From positions 1-64,000 of the forward strand of contig CAZACK010000015.1 in assembly GCA_964483455.1 (NCBI GenBank): a stretch of DNA of 64,000 nucleotides. Direction: 5' to 3'. The notes beneath the pieces are model-generated. The model saw only the letters and a list, made by a program, of their open reading frames with translations, did no database searches and had not been told where the DNA came from. The position numbers and the translations under genes are program-made. Below, in pieces: positions 48,668 to 57,682 of the stretch (positions are counted from its first letter, which is position 1; each line of letters begins with the position of its first letter). This stretch comes from CAYZJD01 sp964483455 (GTDB lineage: Bacteria; Acidobacteriota; Terriglobia; Bryobacterales; Bryobacteraceae).

Positions 48668-48999
48668 GGCCGCGCTCTCCTCGCCTTTTGCCGCCACTTC
48701 GCCAGGTCCTTGAGGAAGACTCCGCCGGTGCACGCTTTGCGGATGAGCCTTCTCAACTCCGGGCCCAGCTCACCGTCGAGGGCGAGCGAATAGTTGACAC
48801 GCATCCCGTCGCGTTCGGCCCGGACCAGGCCGGCGTAGCGCAGGTAGGCCAGGTGACGGGAAAGCAGCGGCTGGGGCAGCCCGAGCGCCGGCTCGAGCTC
48901 GCAGACGCAGCCCGCCGAGTCGAGAAGGAGGTTCACGATGCGGAGCCGGGTGGGGTCCCCGAGCGCTTTGAAGGTACGGTCCAGCGGGGCGATCGGCAT
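48664..48999 (-). CDS. ArsR-family metalloregulator
   Basis: A winged-helix protein of 111 residues: FKALGDPTRLRIVNLLLDS at the start, metal-binding helix SAGCVCELEPALG (CxC motif, as in ArsR), recognition helix LPQPLLSRHLAYLRYAGLV and wing RDGMRVNYSLA. It should bind its own promoter and release on thiol-reactive metal. The permease and thioredoxin genes follow as one operon. Confidence 0.9.
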   Translation of the reverse strand: MPIAPLDRTFKALGDPTRLRIVNLLLDSAGCVCELEPALGLPQPLLSRHLAYLRYAGLVRAERDGMRVNYSLALDGELGPELRRLIRKACTGGVFLKDLAKWRQKARRARP

Positions 49000-49006
49000 T
49001 CTCTGC

Positions 49007-49026
49007 TTATGCGTCTATGCACATAA
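49007..49026 (-). promoter_or_regulatory. Imperfect inverted repeat, probable ArsR operator
   Basis: TTATGCG and CACATAA (49007-49013 and 49020-49026) form an imperfect 7-6-7 inverted repeat just upstream of the arsR ATG at 48999. Position, spacing and AT-rich arms fit an ArsR/SmtB binding site. Confidence 0.5.
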
Positions 49027-49208
49027 GGTGCCAGGGTCCCCTTCTAGAAGAATCAACGGGTTGGACGATCGTGACCTCGGACGCCTGGGGGAAAACACGC
49101 TGCCGGTGGGAAGGCAAGGTGGGACCGGCCTCCCGGCCGGTCCGGACAGCCCTGGGAGAGCTGTCCCACCCATGCGTGAGATGTGATGGATCAGGGGAAA
49201 CGGTTACA
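49027..49208. other. Spacer with GC-rich inverted repeat
   Basis: Between the ArsR operator and the antitoxin ATG at 49209 lies a self-complementary element: GGTGGGAC near 49119 pairs with GTCCCACC near 49162, and the centre has GGCCTCCCGGCC. It could be a REP-type repeat or the antitoxin leader. No gene is seen here. Confidence 0.45.
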
Positions 49209-49469
49209 ATGGACGCAGCGGCCATGCCCGTGACCATCCCAGACGAGATCCTCGCGGCGGCTCACATCACTGAGCCGGAGCTAAGAAGGGAGCTTGCGCT
49301 GACGCTGTTCCAACAGGAACGGCTGACCCTGGCGCAGGCAAGCAGCCTGGCCGGGGCGAGCCAACGTGAGTTTCAACAATTGCTGGCGGAACGCCGGATT
49401 GCGATCCACTACGGCAGTGAAGAGTTCAGGCAAGATCTGGAGACCCTCCGCCAGATGGGCCGGCTTTGA
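49209..49469 (+). CDS. UPF0175 antitoxin
   Basis: The 86-residue protein reads VTIPDEILAAAHITEPELRR, ELALTLFQQERLTLAQASSL and ASQREFQQLLAERRIAIHYG, the UPF0175 pattern with a helix-turn-helix-like part and a C-terminal toxin-binding tail. I use ATG 49209; a second ATG is five codons later. The stop overlaps the toxin start as TTGA. Confidence 0.85.
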   Translation: MDAAAMPVTIPDEILAAAHITEPELRRELALTLFQQERLTLAQASSLAGASQREFQQLLAERRIAIHYGSEEFRQDLETLRQMGRL

Positions 49470-49950
49470 TCGTCGTCTCGGATACGTCACCGATCCTGAA
49501 TCTGGCGCTAATCGACCGGCTTGAGCTGTTAGTGTCTCTCTATGGGGAAGCGCTTGTTCCCCCCGCAGTTTATGAGGAGCTGACACGCACTTATGCTGCG
49601 GAACCCGTGATCAACACTGACTTGTGTTCCTGGCTTGTTGTAGCCGCCCCAAAGGACCAGGCGCGCGCAGGTGAACTTCGAGGTACGCTCGATCCCGGCG
49701 AAGCCGAGGCCATCGTATTGGCATTCGAGAGGCGAGCTGATCTGCTCTTGATGGATGAGCGGAGAGGAAGGCAAATGGCAACCGGCCTCGGCCTGCGGGT
49801 TACTGGCCTGATCGGTGTTCTCGCGGAGGCGAAACAAGCGGGACTCATCAACGAGTCAAGCCCGTCCTGGACGACCTGATAGAGCGCGCGGGGTTCTGGA
49901 TCGGCGCCGAGCTGTACGCGACGGTTCTTGCCGAGTTGGGCGAGGTCTGA
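49466..49950 (+). pseudogene. DUF3368 PIN toxin gene with a late frameshift
   Basis: The frame from TTG 49466 encodes a PIN domain (IVVSDTSPILNLALIDRLEL, DPGEAEAIVLAFERRADLLL, DERRGRQMATGLGLRVTGLI) and stops at 49879. From 49855, in another frame, VKPVLDDLIERAGFWIGAEL and YATVLAELGEV follows to TGA 49948-49950, the normal DUF3368 ending. One base seems to be missing near 49854. All catalytic Asp residues lie before the break, so the shortened protein might still be active. Confidence 0.82.
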
Positions 49951-49963
49951 GGTGACTTCGTCC

Positions 49964-51046
49964 CTATCTTCGCTCGCGGGGCGACTTGGACTTCACTTCT
50001 TGGAACCGAGCCATCGACTGTTTGGCCTTCTCCTTCTGGCCGAGCTGGCTGTAGAGCCGGGCGAGCAGGTAGAGCGGCTCGGGATAAGTGGCGTCGAGCG
50101 CGGCGGAGCGCTCCAGCCAGTTCAGCGCCAGCTCGGTTTTGTTGAGCATGGACAGCGCCTTGCCGCCGAGGTAGAAGTTGCGCGCCGAGAGCGGATTGCG
50201 CTCGGCGGCCTTGGCCGCAGCGCCGTAGGCTCTCTCGGCGTCGCCGGTGTCGAGCAGCAGGTTCGCCAGGTTGGCGTAGACCAGATCGTACTCGGGATGG
50301 TCCGTTTCCACCAGCTTGATGGCGGCCAGGAAGTGTCGGATCGCCAGATCTTTTTCGCCTCGTGCTTCGTAGCAGAGGCCGAGGTTGTCGTAGGCCCTGT
50401 GCGACTTCGGGTTCAGCTTCAGCACCCGCTGGAAGGAGCCCATGGCGTGATCGATGCGGCCGTCCTGGTAGTAGATGCGGCCGAGCATGTAGGCGGCCTC
50501 TTCGTCTTGCGGCTGCTGGTCGAGCAGCCCGACCAGCGTGGTCGCGGCCAGGTCCAGCCTCCCAAGCAGGTACTCGGTGTTGGCCTTGAGTTTGAGTGCG
50601 GTGGCATTGGCAGGCTGGAGTTTCAGGGCGGCTTCGGCCTGGGCCAGGGCCTTGTCCAGTTGGACCGCCATCATGTAGGCGTTGCCAAGGACGAGATGCC
50701 CTTCGAAGGAGTCCGGCGCCCGATCCAGGTAATTCTCTGCCGCCTGGATGGCCTCCGTGAAGTCCCGGGCGGCGGTGGAGGCGCGTGACAGATCGAGCAG
50801 AAGCTCATGCTGGGACGGGCAGGCGTGGTAGGCGTCACGGAACTGCCGGACGGCGACGTCAGGCTTCTTCGCTCCAGCGGATGCTCGGGCGGCCTCTGCG
50901 AGCTGGGCGCTCTTCAGAAGATCGCACGGGACAGGGAGCTGGCCGTGGGCGAGGGGAGCCAGCAACAGACACAGCGGGAAAAGCAAAGGCCCTGGTCTTG
51001 CGACCAGGGCCCTTGTGAAACAGGTCTGCCGGGAGTGAGCTACCAC
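49964..51046 (-). CDS. Exported tetratricopeptide-repeat protein
   Basis: After a signal-like stretch (LLFPLCLLLAPLAHGQLP) come about eight TPR units, e.g. AIQAAENYLDRAPDSFEGHL, ALAQAEAALKLQPANATALK, AMGSFQRVLKLNPKSHRAYD and ALNWLERSAALDATYPEPLY. GTG 51046 overlaps the TonB-receptor stop by a few bases, so both are probably one transcript. TPR proteins placed behind TonB receptors may help assemble envelope complexes; the specific partner is unknown. Confidence 0.85.
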   Translation of the reverse strand: MVAHSRQTCFTRALVARPGPLLFPLCLLLAPLAHGQLPVPCDLLKSAQLAEAARASAGAKKPDVAVRQFRDAYHACPSQHELLLDLSRASTAARDFTEAIQAAENYLDRAPDSFEGHLVLGNAYMMAVQLDKALAQAEAALKLQPANATALKLKANTEYLLGRLDLAATTLVGLLDQQPQDEEAAYMLGRIYYQDGRIDHAMGSFQRVLKLNPKSHRAYDNLGLCYEARGEKDLAIRHFLAAIKLVETDHPEYDLVYANLANLLLDTGDAERAYGAAAKAAERNPLSARNFYLGGKALSMLNKTELALNWLERSAALDATYPEPLYLLARLYSQLGQKEKAKQSMARFQEVKSKSPRERR

Positions 51047-54000
51047 TCGATGCGCGCTTCGATCTGGACGGTCTTTCCGCCTCCCACCTGGAGGATGCGG
51101 CCGAACTCCGAATCGTCGATGTTGTTACGCCAACTGGCCCAGTCGCGCCCCGTCCGGTTGAACGGGTTGCTCATCACGAAGCCCAGTTGGAAGAACATGC
51201 TTTCGGAGACGGGGATGGGGAATCTCTTTTTCATGCTGAAGTCCTCCCCGACCGCGTGCGGACCTCGGGCGTAGCTGTAATATCGAGGTCCGGAGCCCAC
51301 ACGAAGCGGGACGCCTTGGCCTGTTCTCGGACTTGGCGACCACCCCGCAGGGTTCAAGTGAGGCACCGAGTTGAAGAAGTCCGCCTTCTCCGGCATGTCG
51401 CCCAGGGTGGGATTCGCTCCGGTTACGTCGGGCCGGATGCCGGGCGCAAAGCCCGGAGGCGACGAGATCCCCGACTGGGTAACTTCCAGCGGGAAGCCGG
51501 ACCGGAAGTTGTGAATGGCACTAAACACCCAGCCGCCGAGGGCATAGTTTGCCCAGCCGAGGTCCCAGGTCCTGCCCTTACCGAATGGCAGTTCGTAGAC
51601 CCAGGTCAGCTTAAAGCTGTGCGGCAGGTGGAACGCGGCCACCGACCGATCCAGTTTCCGATCGAAGTAATCCTGGACCTGGCCGTAGGCGTAGTAGGCG
51701 CCGGGTCCGTTGCTGTCCACATAACTCAGGCTCTTCGACCACGTGTAGGCGGCCAGGAAGCCGAGGCCGCGGGTCAGGTGGCGCGTCACGGTCACCTGCA
51801 ACGCGTTGTAGCTGGAATTGGTGTTGTACGGGAAGGCCTCGTTCACGCCGTAATAATGGGGGAACCTTCGCAGAGCCTGCGAGACCGGCACGTCATCCGG
51901 GTAGTCCGCATAAGGTTTCAGCGTCGGATGGCTGCCCACCAACTCTTGAAGGATGTCGCCGTGTGTCAGCAGACTGGCTGGCAGGCCGTTGTACTCGGAG
52001 TAGGCGCCGACCCCGCCCCAAAGCCGCGTGCCCTTGTTGCCGATGTAGGCCAGCTCGAGGACCGTATCCTGAGGCAACTGGTACTGAAGCGTCAGGTTCC
52101 AGTTCTGAACATAGCCCGGACGCTGGGCGTCGCTGGCCGTGGTCGTGACGCTGTCGAAATTGGCCACGCCCGGATCGGTGTTGGGAAGGGTTCCAGCGAA
52201 GTCCGGGAAGCGGTCGTGGAGGTAGATCGCGGGGTCGTCCTCAAACTGGGTCAAGGGGGTGTTCACCGGAATGCCGGCGTTGAAACCGTAGGTGAAACCG
52301 CCGTAGCCCCAGTCGTTGCGGATGGGCGGCGTGTTCGTGATGGCGTAGCCACCTCGGACAACCATCTTGTTGTTGAGCTGGTAGGCAAAACCCAACCGGG
52401 GCCCGAACTCTTTCCAGTATGTTTCGTGGGGCTTCCGGTTGAACACCATCGCGCCAGGCAGGTTGCCCGCAGCCGGGTTGGTCGCCGCCAAATCAGCGTA
52501 CGACAGGCGGCCGGTGACCTCATAGAACGGCGGGATGATTTCCCACCGGAACCCTAGGTTCCAGGTCAGCTTGGGAGACATCTTCCAGTCATCCATCACG
52601 TAGAAGCCGTGCTGGGGCTGGCGGAACCCGGGGTTCATCCCGACGATTCCCCGGCTGGCGCTTTGCGCCGCCCCCAGGAGGAAGCTGGCAAATGCGTGGC
52701 CGGTCTCGTTCAGGTAGCCGCTCAAGGCTGTCTGGCGTGGCCGGAAGTTGTACGAGCCGGAGCCGGAACGGTCCCGGTCGTTGTAATAGTAGCGCTTGAA
52801 CTCGTAGCCGAACCGGAAGGTGTGCTCGCCTTTGATCCAGGTCAGGTCGTCCTGGGCGATCCAACTCCCGTTGTACCCCTCGCCGGCGAATCCGACGCCC
52901 ATCCGGGCGATCCTTCCGCCCTGGACTTCGGAGCCGCCGAAGGCCATTACCGGGAAGTAGGCGGGCGAGGTGTTCTGAATCCCGATCTGCCCCGCCCAGT
53001 CCTGATCGATATCGCGCTGGAGCGCGCCGTTGGTGTTGCGGAATCGGTTATAGCCGGCCGCAATCCGATTCAGAACCGTTGGGGTCACCGTCGAGTTCAG
53101 GGACAGCCGCACCATTCGGGAGGGCGTGAACTGGTCCTGCCAACTGCTGGTAGGCGGTCCGGGGATCGGGAGGTAGCGGGAGCCGCCGTTGTTGTTTCGT
53201 CCGCGGTAGCCATGATTGTAATAGCCGGAGATTCGATGCTGCTCGGTGAGGTTGTGGTCCCCCTTGACGCCGATGATGTGGAGGTTGAAGAACGGGCAGC
53301 AGGTCGCAACACGCTCGATGTTGTTGACCATCCGGCTGATCGTCGGATCGACAATACCGACTTTGTCCACGATGTTTGTGGCAACCGGGCTCCATTGGCT
53401 CTTTGGGATCATGTTGCCCTGGAACGGATCCCGGATCGTGCTACCGTCCGGGGCGGTCCGGGTGCTGCGGGGATCGTAGATCTGCCCGAAGAGGATCGGA
53501 CGGCCCAGGGCGTCCGTGCCTATTTGCGTTCCGGACAGTTCATTGCCGGTGTAGCTCGGGTCAAAGAGCCTGGAGAAATCGCCCTGCTTGAACTCCGGCG
53601 TTGCCAGCGTCGCGAAGCCGCTGAAACGGAGTTGTTTCAGCTTGTCCTTCTCGAAGTTCGTGAAGAAGAAGGTCTTGTTGCGCCCGTCGTAGACCTTGGG
53701 GATATAGACCGGGCCGCCGAGCGAATAGCCGTAGTTGTGCTCGCGGTAGGGATTCTTCTTGAACTCCCGTCCAGCCGCCTCGGCCGCTCCCTTGTTGACG
53801 TGCTCGGACAAGGACAGCGAGTTCAGCGCCTCGTTCTGGTGGTACCAAAACGCCGAGCCGTGCAGATCGTTGGTACCTGATTTGATCGAGAAGTTGGCTA
53901 CCGCCGTCTGGCCGCCGTTGTACTGCGCGGTAATGGCCCCGGCCTGGAGCTTGAACTCGCCGATTGCCTCGGCGGACGGGCTCATCTCGTTGTTGTTGCC

Positions 54001-54606
54001 TCCCGAGAGGTCGGAACGGCCGACGGGAATTCCTTCGATCAGGATCTCGTGGGAGTACTCCTGGCCGCCGTTGATCGAGCCTTTGAAGGTTCCGCCAGTG
54101 GTGCCGGGAAGGCTACTGAAGATGAACTGCTGGATCTGGCGCTGGCCGTCCTCCACGAAGATGGGCCAACTCTTGTACTCGTCCACCGAGATGTAACGCC
54201 CGATTTCGGCGGTACCCGATTCGAGCAGCGGCGGCGTGTCGCTCACCGTCACCTGCTCGGTGATCTGGCCGACCTCCAGTGTGATGTTCACGGTGAGTGT
54301 TTGCGCCACGCGCAGGATCACGTTTTCCGCCGAAGCGGTGCGGAACCCGGGCGCGGTCGCCTTGATAGTGTATGTGCCGGCTGGCAGGTACGGAAGAGTG
54401 TAGGCGCCTGCCGAGGTTGTGGTCGTCTTGGTTTCTACGTTCGTAGCCTGGTTGGTGGCCACGACCGTCGCGCCAGGCACGACCGCGCCCTGCGCGTCAA
54501 GGATGGTTCCGTTCAACGTCCCAACGGAGCCTTGCCCCCACGCCGTACCCACCGATACGATAAGGCACAGGATGGGGAAGACAGCCAGTCTCCAAGTTCT
54601 TCTCAT
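51040..54606 (-). CDS. TonB-dependent receptor with N-terminal carboxypeptidase-regulatory-like domain
   Basis: This 1188-residue outer-membrane protein begins with a signal peptide (RRTWRLAVFPILCLIVSVG), then a CarboxypepD_reg-like domain (GTLNGTILDAQGAVVPGATV, TSAGAYTLPYLPAGTYTIKA), a plug domain (QRQIQQFIFSSLPGTTGG, EILIEGIPVGRSDLSGGNNN) and a long beta-barrel ending in the aromatic GGGKTVQIEARIEW. This is the oligogalacturonate/Oar-type family that is very numerous in Solibacter-like Acidobacteria, taking up sugars or peptides. ATG 54606 follows GGAG; the frame is open to 54693. Substrate unknown. Confidence 0.93.
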   Translation of the reverse strand: MRRTWRLAVFPILCLIVSVGTAWGQGSVGTLNGTILDAQGAVVPGATVVATNQATNVETKTTTTSAGAYTLPYLPAGTYTIKATAPGFRTASAENVILRVAQTLTVNITLEVGQITEQVTVSDTPPLLESGTAEIGRYISVDEYKSWPIFVEDGQRQIQQFIFSSLPGTTGGTFKGSINGGQEYSHEILIEGIPVGRSDLSGGNNNEMSPSAEAIGEFKLQAGAITAQYNGGQTAVANFSIKSGTNDLHGSAFWYHQNEALNSLSLSEHVNKGAAEAAGREFKKNPYREHNYGYSLGGPVYIPKVYDGRNKTFFFTNFEKDKLKQLRFSGFATLATPEFKQGDFSRLFDPSYTGNELSGTQIGTDALGRPILFGQIYDPRSTRTAPDGSTIRDPFQGNMIPKSQWSPVATNIVDKVGIVDPTISRMVNNIERVATCCPFFNLHIIGVKGDHNLTEQHRISGYYNHGYRGRNNNGGSRYLPIPGPPTSSWQDQFTPSRMVRLSLNSTVTPTVLNRIAAGYNRFRNTNGALQRDIDQDWAGQIGIQNTSPAYFPVMAFGGSEVQGGRIARMGVGFAGEGYNGSWIAQDDLTWIKGEHTFRFGYEFKRYYYNDRDRSGSGSYNFRPRQTALSGYLNETGHAFASFLLGAAQSASRGIVGMNPGFRQPQHGFYVMDDWKMSPKLTWNLGFRWEIIPPFYEVTGRLSYADLAATNPAAGNLPGAMVFNRKPHETYWKEFGPRLGFAYQLNNKMVVRGGYAITNTPPIRNDWGYGGFTYGFNAGIPVNTPLTQFEDDPAIYLHDRFPDFAGTLPNTDPGVANFDSVTTTASDAQRPGYVQNWNLTLQYQLPQDTVLELAYIGNKGTRLWGGVGAYSEYNGLPASLLTHGDILQELVGSHPTLKPYADYPDDVPVSQALRRFPHYYGVNEAFPYNTNSSYNALQVTVTRHLTRGLGFLAAYTWSKSLSYVDSNGPGAYYAYGQVQDYFDRKLDRSVAAFHLPHSFKLTWVYELPFGKGRTWDLGWANYALGGWVFSAIHNFRSGFPLEVTQSGISSPPGFAPGIRPDVTGANPTLGDMPEKADFFNSVPHLNPAGWSPSPRTGQGVPLRVGSGPRYYSYARGPHAVGEDFSMKKRFPIPVSESMFFQLGFVMSNPFNRTGRDWASWRNNIDDSEFGRILQVGGGKTVQIEARIEW

Positions 54607-54711
54607 GTTTTTCTCCGGAAATGCCAAGTATTGGGTCAACTTGGATAAAAAGCCGCAGTCCTTCGTGGGCTTTACCCTCGAAGCATACTTCATCCTTTCA
54701 CCCGAAAAAGC

Positions 54712-54751
54712 GAGCTAGCTCATACATACCCCAGATCCGCTTTCGTGTCAA
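54712..54751 (-). promoter_or_regulatory. Probable promoter of the TonB-receptor operon
   Basis: On the minus strand a perfect TTGACA (54746-54751) is followed after 17 nt by TATGTA (54723-54728), a weak -10 box, giving a start near 54716 and a leader of about 110 nt. The palindrome GAGCTAGCTC (54712-54721) lies at the start point and could be an operator. Confidence 0.5.
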
Positions 54752-54848
54752 GAGCAAGGAAGCAAGAATCGGGCAAACCAAGCGCTGTCCAGGAGCCTTC
54801 CGTGGGACGGGCGCTCTCCTCCGCCACCTGCGCTTCAAACCCGGCAAC

Positions 54849-56870
54849 TCATTGCATCGCGGCGAGTTCCGCTTTGACCTTGGCGATGATCTCCCCATAC
54901 TGGGCTCTCGGCGCCTTGGCGACGAACGTCTGGAAGCTGGTGCGGGCGCGCGGGATGTCTCCAGCCATCTGGTAGAGCAGGCCCAGGTTCATGTGGGCCT
55001 CCACGATGTCAGGGTCGATCTGAACGGCTTTCTCGAAGTTGGCCCGCGCCGCCTGAAACTCCTGCCGCTGGACCGCGATCAGTCCCAGTCCATTGTAGGC
55101 CGCCGCGTTTTGTTCCCCGCTGGCCAGGATCCAGTGGAAGATCCGCTCGGAGTCGGCCACGCGCCCCTTCTCGAGATAAGCGGTGGCCAGGTTGACCTGG
55201 CTCTCCACGTCCGAGGGGTTGATCTGCGCCGCCTTCTCGTACTCGGCGATGGCCGCGTCCTTGTTGCCTTCCCGGAGGTACAGATCGGCGGCACGGGAAT
55301 GGAGACGGCCGCTCTTGAAGCCCTTGCCGATCGAATCCAGGTAGAGTTTCTTTGCCTCGTCGTAGCGGCCGGCCTTCTCCAGTTCGCCGCCCAAATGGTA
55401 GACCAGCGACGGGTTGGTGGGATCCTGCTCGAGCCCTTTCCGGAAGAGTTCAATTCGCCGGGCGAGAGGGAGTCCGGATTCGGCGCCGGCGGCAACCATG
55501 ATCAGCTTCAGTGTCGAGATCCGGTCCTTCGGATCGATCCCCTCCCCCGTCAACTGGAACTCTCGCGGGGTGTGCCCGGAAAGATAACCAAGCGACTTGA
55601 GTGCATCGAGCGTCTTCTGGTCGGCCAGGCTGGTCTCGATCTTCTCGTTCACGCCGCCGCCGGCAGCGGCGACCTTCTTCAGGTAGTCTTCCAGCTTGCG
55701 TACCTCCTCTGGATGCTGGCCGATCACGTTCGAGGATTCGTCCCGGTCCTTTTCGAGGTCATACAACTCGGGCTTGGGAGCTCGAATGTATTTCCACCGG
55801 TTCGTCCTAACCGCGCGCAGTTCCGTCCAGCCCATGTTCATTTTCGGGTACAGTGTTTCCGCGTAGGAGTAGTCCGTCCCGGCTGGCTTTCCGCCAAAGG
55901 CCGGCACGAGGCTTACGCCCTGCGTTTCCGGGGTCGCTCTGCCGCCCAGCAGGTCGAGCACGGTCGGCAGAAGGTCGATCGTCCGCGCCTGCTGTTTCAC
56001 GCGCAGTCCCGCGGGAACGCCCGGTCCCTTCATCAGGAACGCCAGTTCCATCGTGGACTCGTACAGGAAGACGCCGTGGGTGAACTCCCCGTGATCGCCG
56101 AGGCTCTCGCCGTGGTCGGACAGAATCGCGATCAGAGTCTTGTCGGCCGGTGACTTCTTGCCGATCGCCTCGAACAGCCGCCCCAGTTCCCGGTCCACGT
56201 AGGCAACCTCGCCGTCGTAGAGGCGGCCGGCATACTTCGTGCGGAACGGCTCCGGCGGCGTCAGCGGCAGGTGCGGGTCGAACAGGTGCACCCACAGGAA
56301 GAAGGGCTTGCCGGATTGCGTATTGAGCCAGGCGACGGCGCGGTTCACCACGTCGGCGGCCGGACGCTCGGGGTATTCGCGCGCCAGCCGGTCGTTCGGC
56401 TTCGGCATCTGGTCGTCGTAGACGGCGAAGCCCTGGCTGAATCCGAACAGCTTCTTGAGCACCGAGGCGCCGATGAAGGCGGCCGTGTCCCAACCCTGCT
56501 GCTGAAAGATCTCCGCCATCGTCGTCGAAGAAGACTGAAGCACGAATCCGCCGGTGTTGCGTACCTTGTGCCGGTTCGGGTACTGCCCGGTGAACATGCT
56601 CGCGTGCGAAGGCGGCGTCAATGGCGTCTGCGCGGTGGCGTTTTCGAAGAGCACGCCCTCAGACGCGAACCGGTCCAGGCTCGGAGTTTCGATCCGCTTG
56701 TAGCCGTAGCAGCCCAGGCGGTCCGCTCGCAGGGTGTCCAGCGTGACCACGACGACGTTGATGGGGCGCAGTTTCGCCGTCCCGGCGACCGGCTGCTCCT
56801 GTTTCGAAGACCGGCAGCCGACAAGGGCCACCAAACCGGCCGCGCCGGCCGCCGCGAGGAGGAATCTCAT
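54849..56870 (-). CDS. Sulfatase-like lipoprotein with C-terminal TPR domain
   Basis: The 673-residue protein has a lipobox (LVALVGC), the alkaline-phosphatase-superfamily sulfatase fold (INVVVVTLDTLRADRLGCYG, LTPPSHASMFTGQYPNRHKV, LIAILSDHGESLGDHGEFTH), and four or more TPRs from about residue 470 (AIAEYEKAAQINPSDVESQV, ARANFEKAVQIDPDIVEAHM). The usual formylglycine site C/S-x-P-x-R reads T-P-P-S-H, so the nucleophile is probably Thr, as in phosphatase or phosphotransferase relatives. True sulfatase action is therefore doubtful. ATG 56870 is used. Confidence 0.88.
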   Translation of the reverse strand: MRFLLAAAGAAGLVALVGCRSSKQEQPVAGTAKLRPINVVVVTLDTLRADRLGCYGYKRIETPSLDRFASEGVLFENATAQTPLTPPSHASMFTGQYPNRHKVRNTGGFVLQSSSTTMAEIFQQQGWDTAAFIGASVLKKLFGFSQGFAVYDDQMPKPNDRLAREYPERPAADVVNRAVAWLNTQSGKPFFLWVHLFDPHLPLTPPEPFRTKYAGRLYDGEVAYVDRELGRLFEAIGKKSPADKTLIAILSDHGESLGDHGEFTHGVFLYESTMELAFLMKGPGVPAGLRVKQQARTIDLLPTVLDLLGGRATPETQGVSLVPAFGGKPAGTDYSYAETLYPKMNMGWTELRAVRTNRWKYIRAPKPELYDLEKDRDESSNVIGQHPEEVRKLEDYLKKVAAAGGGVNEKIETSLADQKTLDALKSLGYLSGHTPREFQLTGEGIDPKDRISTLKLIMVAAGAESGLPLARRIELFRKGLEQDPTNPSLVYHLGGELEKAGRYDEAKKLYLDSIGKGFKSGRLHSRAADLYLREGNKDAAIAEYEKAAQINPSDVESQVNLATAYLEKGRVADSERIFHWILASGEQNAAAYNGLGLIAVQRQEFQAARANFEKAVQIDPDIVEAHMNLGLLYQMAGDIPRARTSFQTFVAKAPRAQYGEIIAKVKAELAAMQ

Positions 56871-57009
56871 ATCGACCATTCTCACTCTTCGGGCTTCGGT
56901 ATGTCTTCGAGCATGCGGCCTGCAAGTGGAGCAGCCCTCGCGCCTGCTCCTGCGTCAACCGGCCTTGGACGAACTTGCGTGCGGCCGCACCATGCCGTAA
57001 CGTAAAGCT

Positions 57010-57234
57010 GTGGATTACTCCAGGATCATCACGATCGAACCCGGCAAACGCGGAGGCAAACCGTGCATTCGCGGCCTGCGCATCACCGTGTACGACGTCT
57101 TGGAATACCTCGCCGCAGGGATGACCCACGAGCAGATCTTGAGCGACTTTCCCTACCTGACCGAAGACCACATCCGGGCTTGCCTCGCGTTTGCCGCTGA
57201 CCGGGAGCGCAGGCTTGAGATCGCTCCCGCATGA
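57010..57234 (+). CDS. DUF433 antitoxin
   Basis: The 74-residue protein reads RIITIEPGKRGGKPCIRGLR, then VYDVLEYLAAGMTHEQILSD and FPYLTEDHIRACLAFAADRE, a complete DUF433 domain with a helix-turn-helix-like core. GTG 57010 is the only suitable start. It overlaps the toxin ATG at 57231 as ATGA. It serves as the intact reference for the broken copy at 39302. Confidence 0.87.
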   Translation: MDYSRIITIEPGKRGGKPCIRGLRITVYDVLEYLAAGMTHEQILSDFPYLTEDHIRACLAFAADRERRLEIAPA

Positions 57235-57590
57235 AGCTCCTACTGGATGAGAACCTCTCGCCTAAACTGGCCCAGTTTCTCCAGGATCTGTTTCCAGGCA
57301 CCATCCACGTCGAGGACTGCGGCTTGGGCGCCGCGGACGATGAGCAAATCTGGCGTTTTGCCCGGGACAACGACTACGTGATCGTCTCGGAAGATTCGGA
57401 CTTCTATGATCGAAGCGCGCTCTATGGTGGACCGCCCCAAGTCGTTTGGGTGCGAGTTGGCAACTGTACCACCAAGGACCTGGAGTCTGTCCTCAGGCGT
57501 TCGAAGTCTTCCTTGGCCGCGCTCGCGGTCTCGCCGGACACGACGTTGATTCTCTTCCGTTCAACTACTCAAGCCGACAGGAGTCTGTAG
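57231..57590 (+). CDS. DUF5615 PIN-like toxin
   Basis: A 119-residue protein with KLLLDENLSPKLAQFLQDLF (first Asp-Glu pair), HVEDCGLGAADDEQIWRFAR and YVIVSEDSDFYDRSALYGGP, the full DUF5615 pattern. It forms a module with the preceding DUF433 gene. Such pairs are common in Acidobacteria and cyanobacteria but their toxic target has seldom been tested. Confidence 0.87.
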   Translation: MKLLLDENLSPKLAQFLQDLFPGTIHVEDCGLGAADDEQIWRFARDNDYVIVSEDSDFYDRSALYGGPPQVVWVRVGNCTTKDLESVLRRSKSSLAALAVSPDTTLILFRSTTQADRSL

Positions 57591-57682
57591 CAACCTGCAC
57601 TTGGAATGTGTAGCAACCGAAGAACAAACGTCCCGCCAGTAGGGAACGCGGTTCGCGTTCGTGACGCCCGGCGTTCAGCCTG

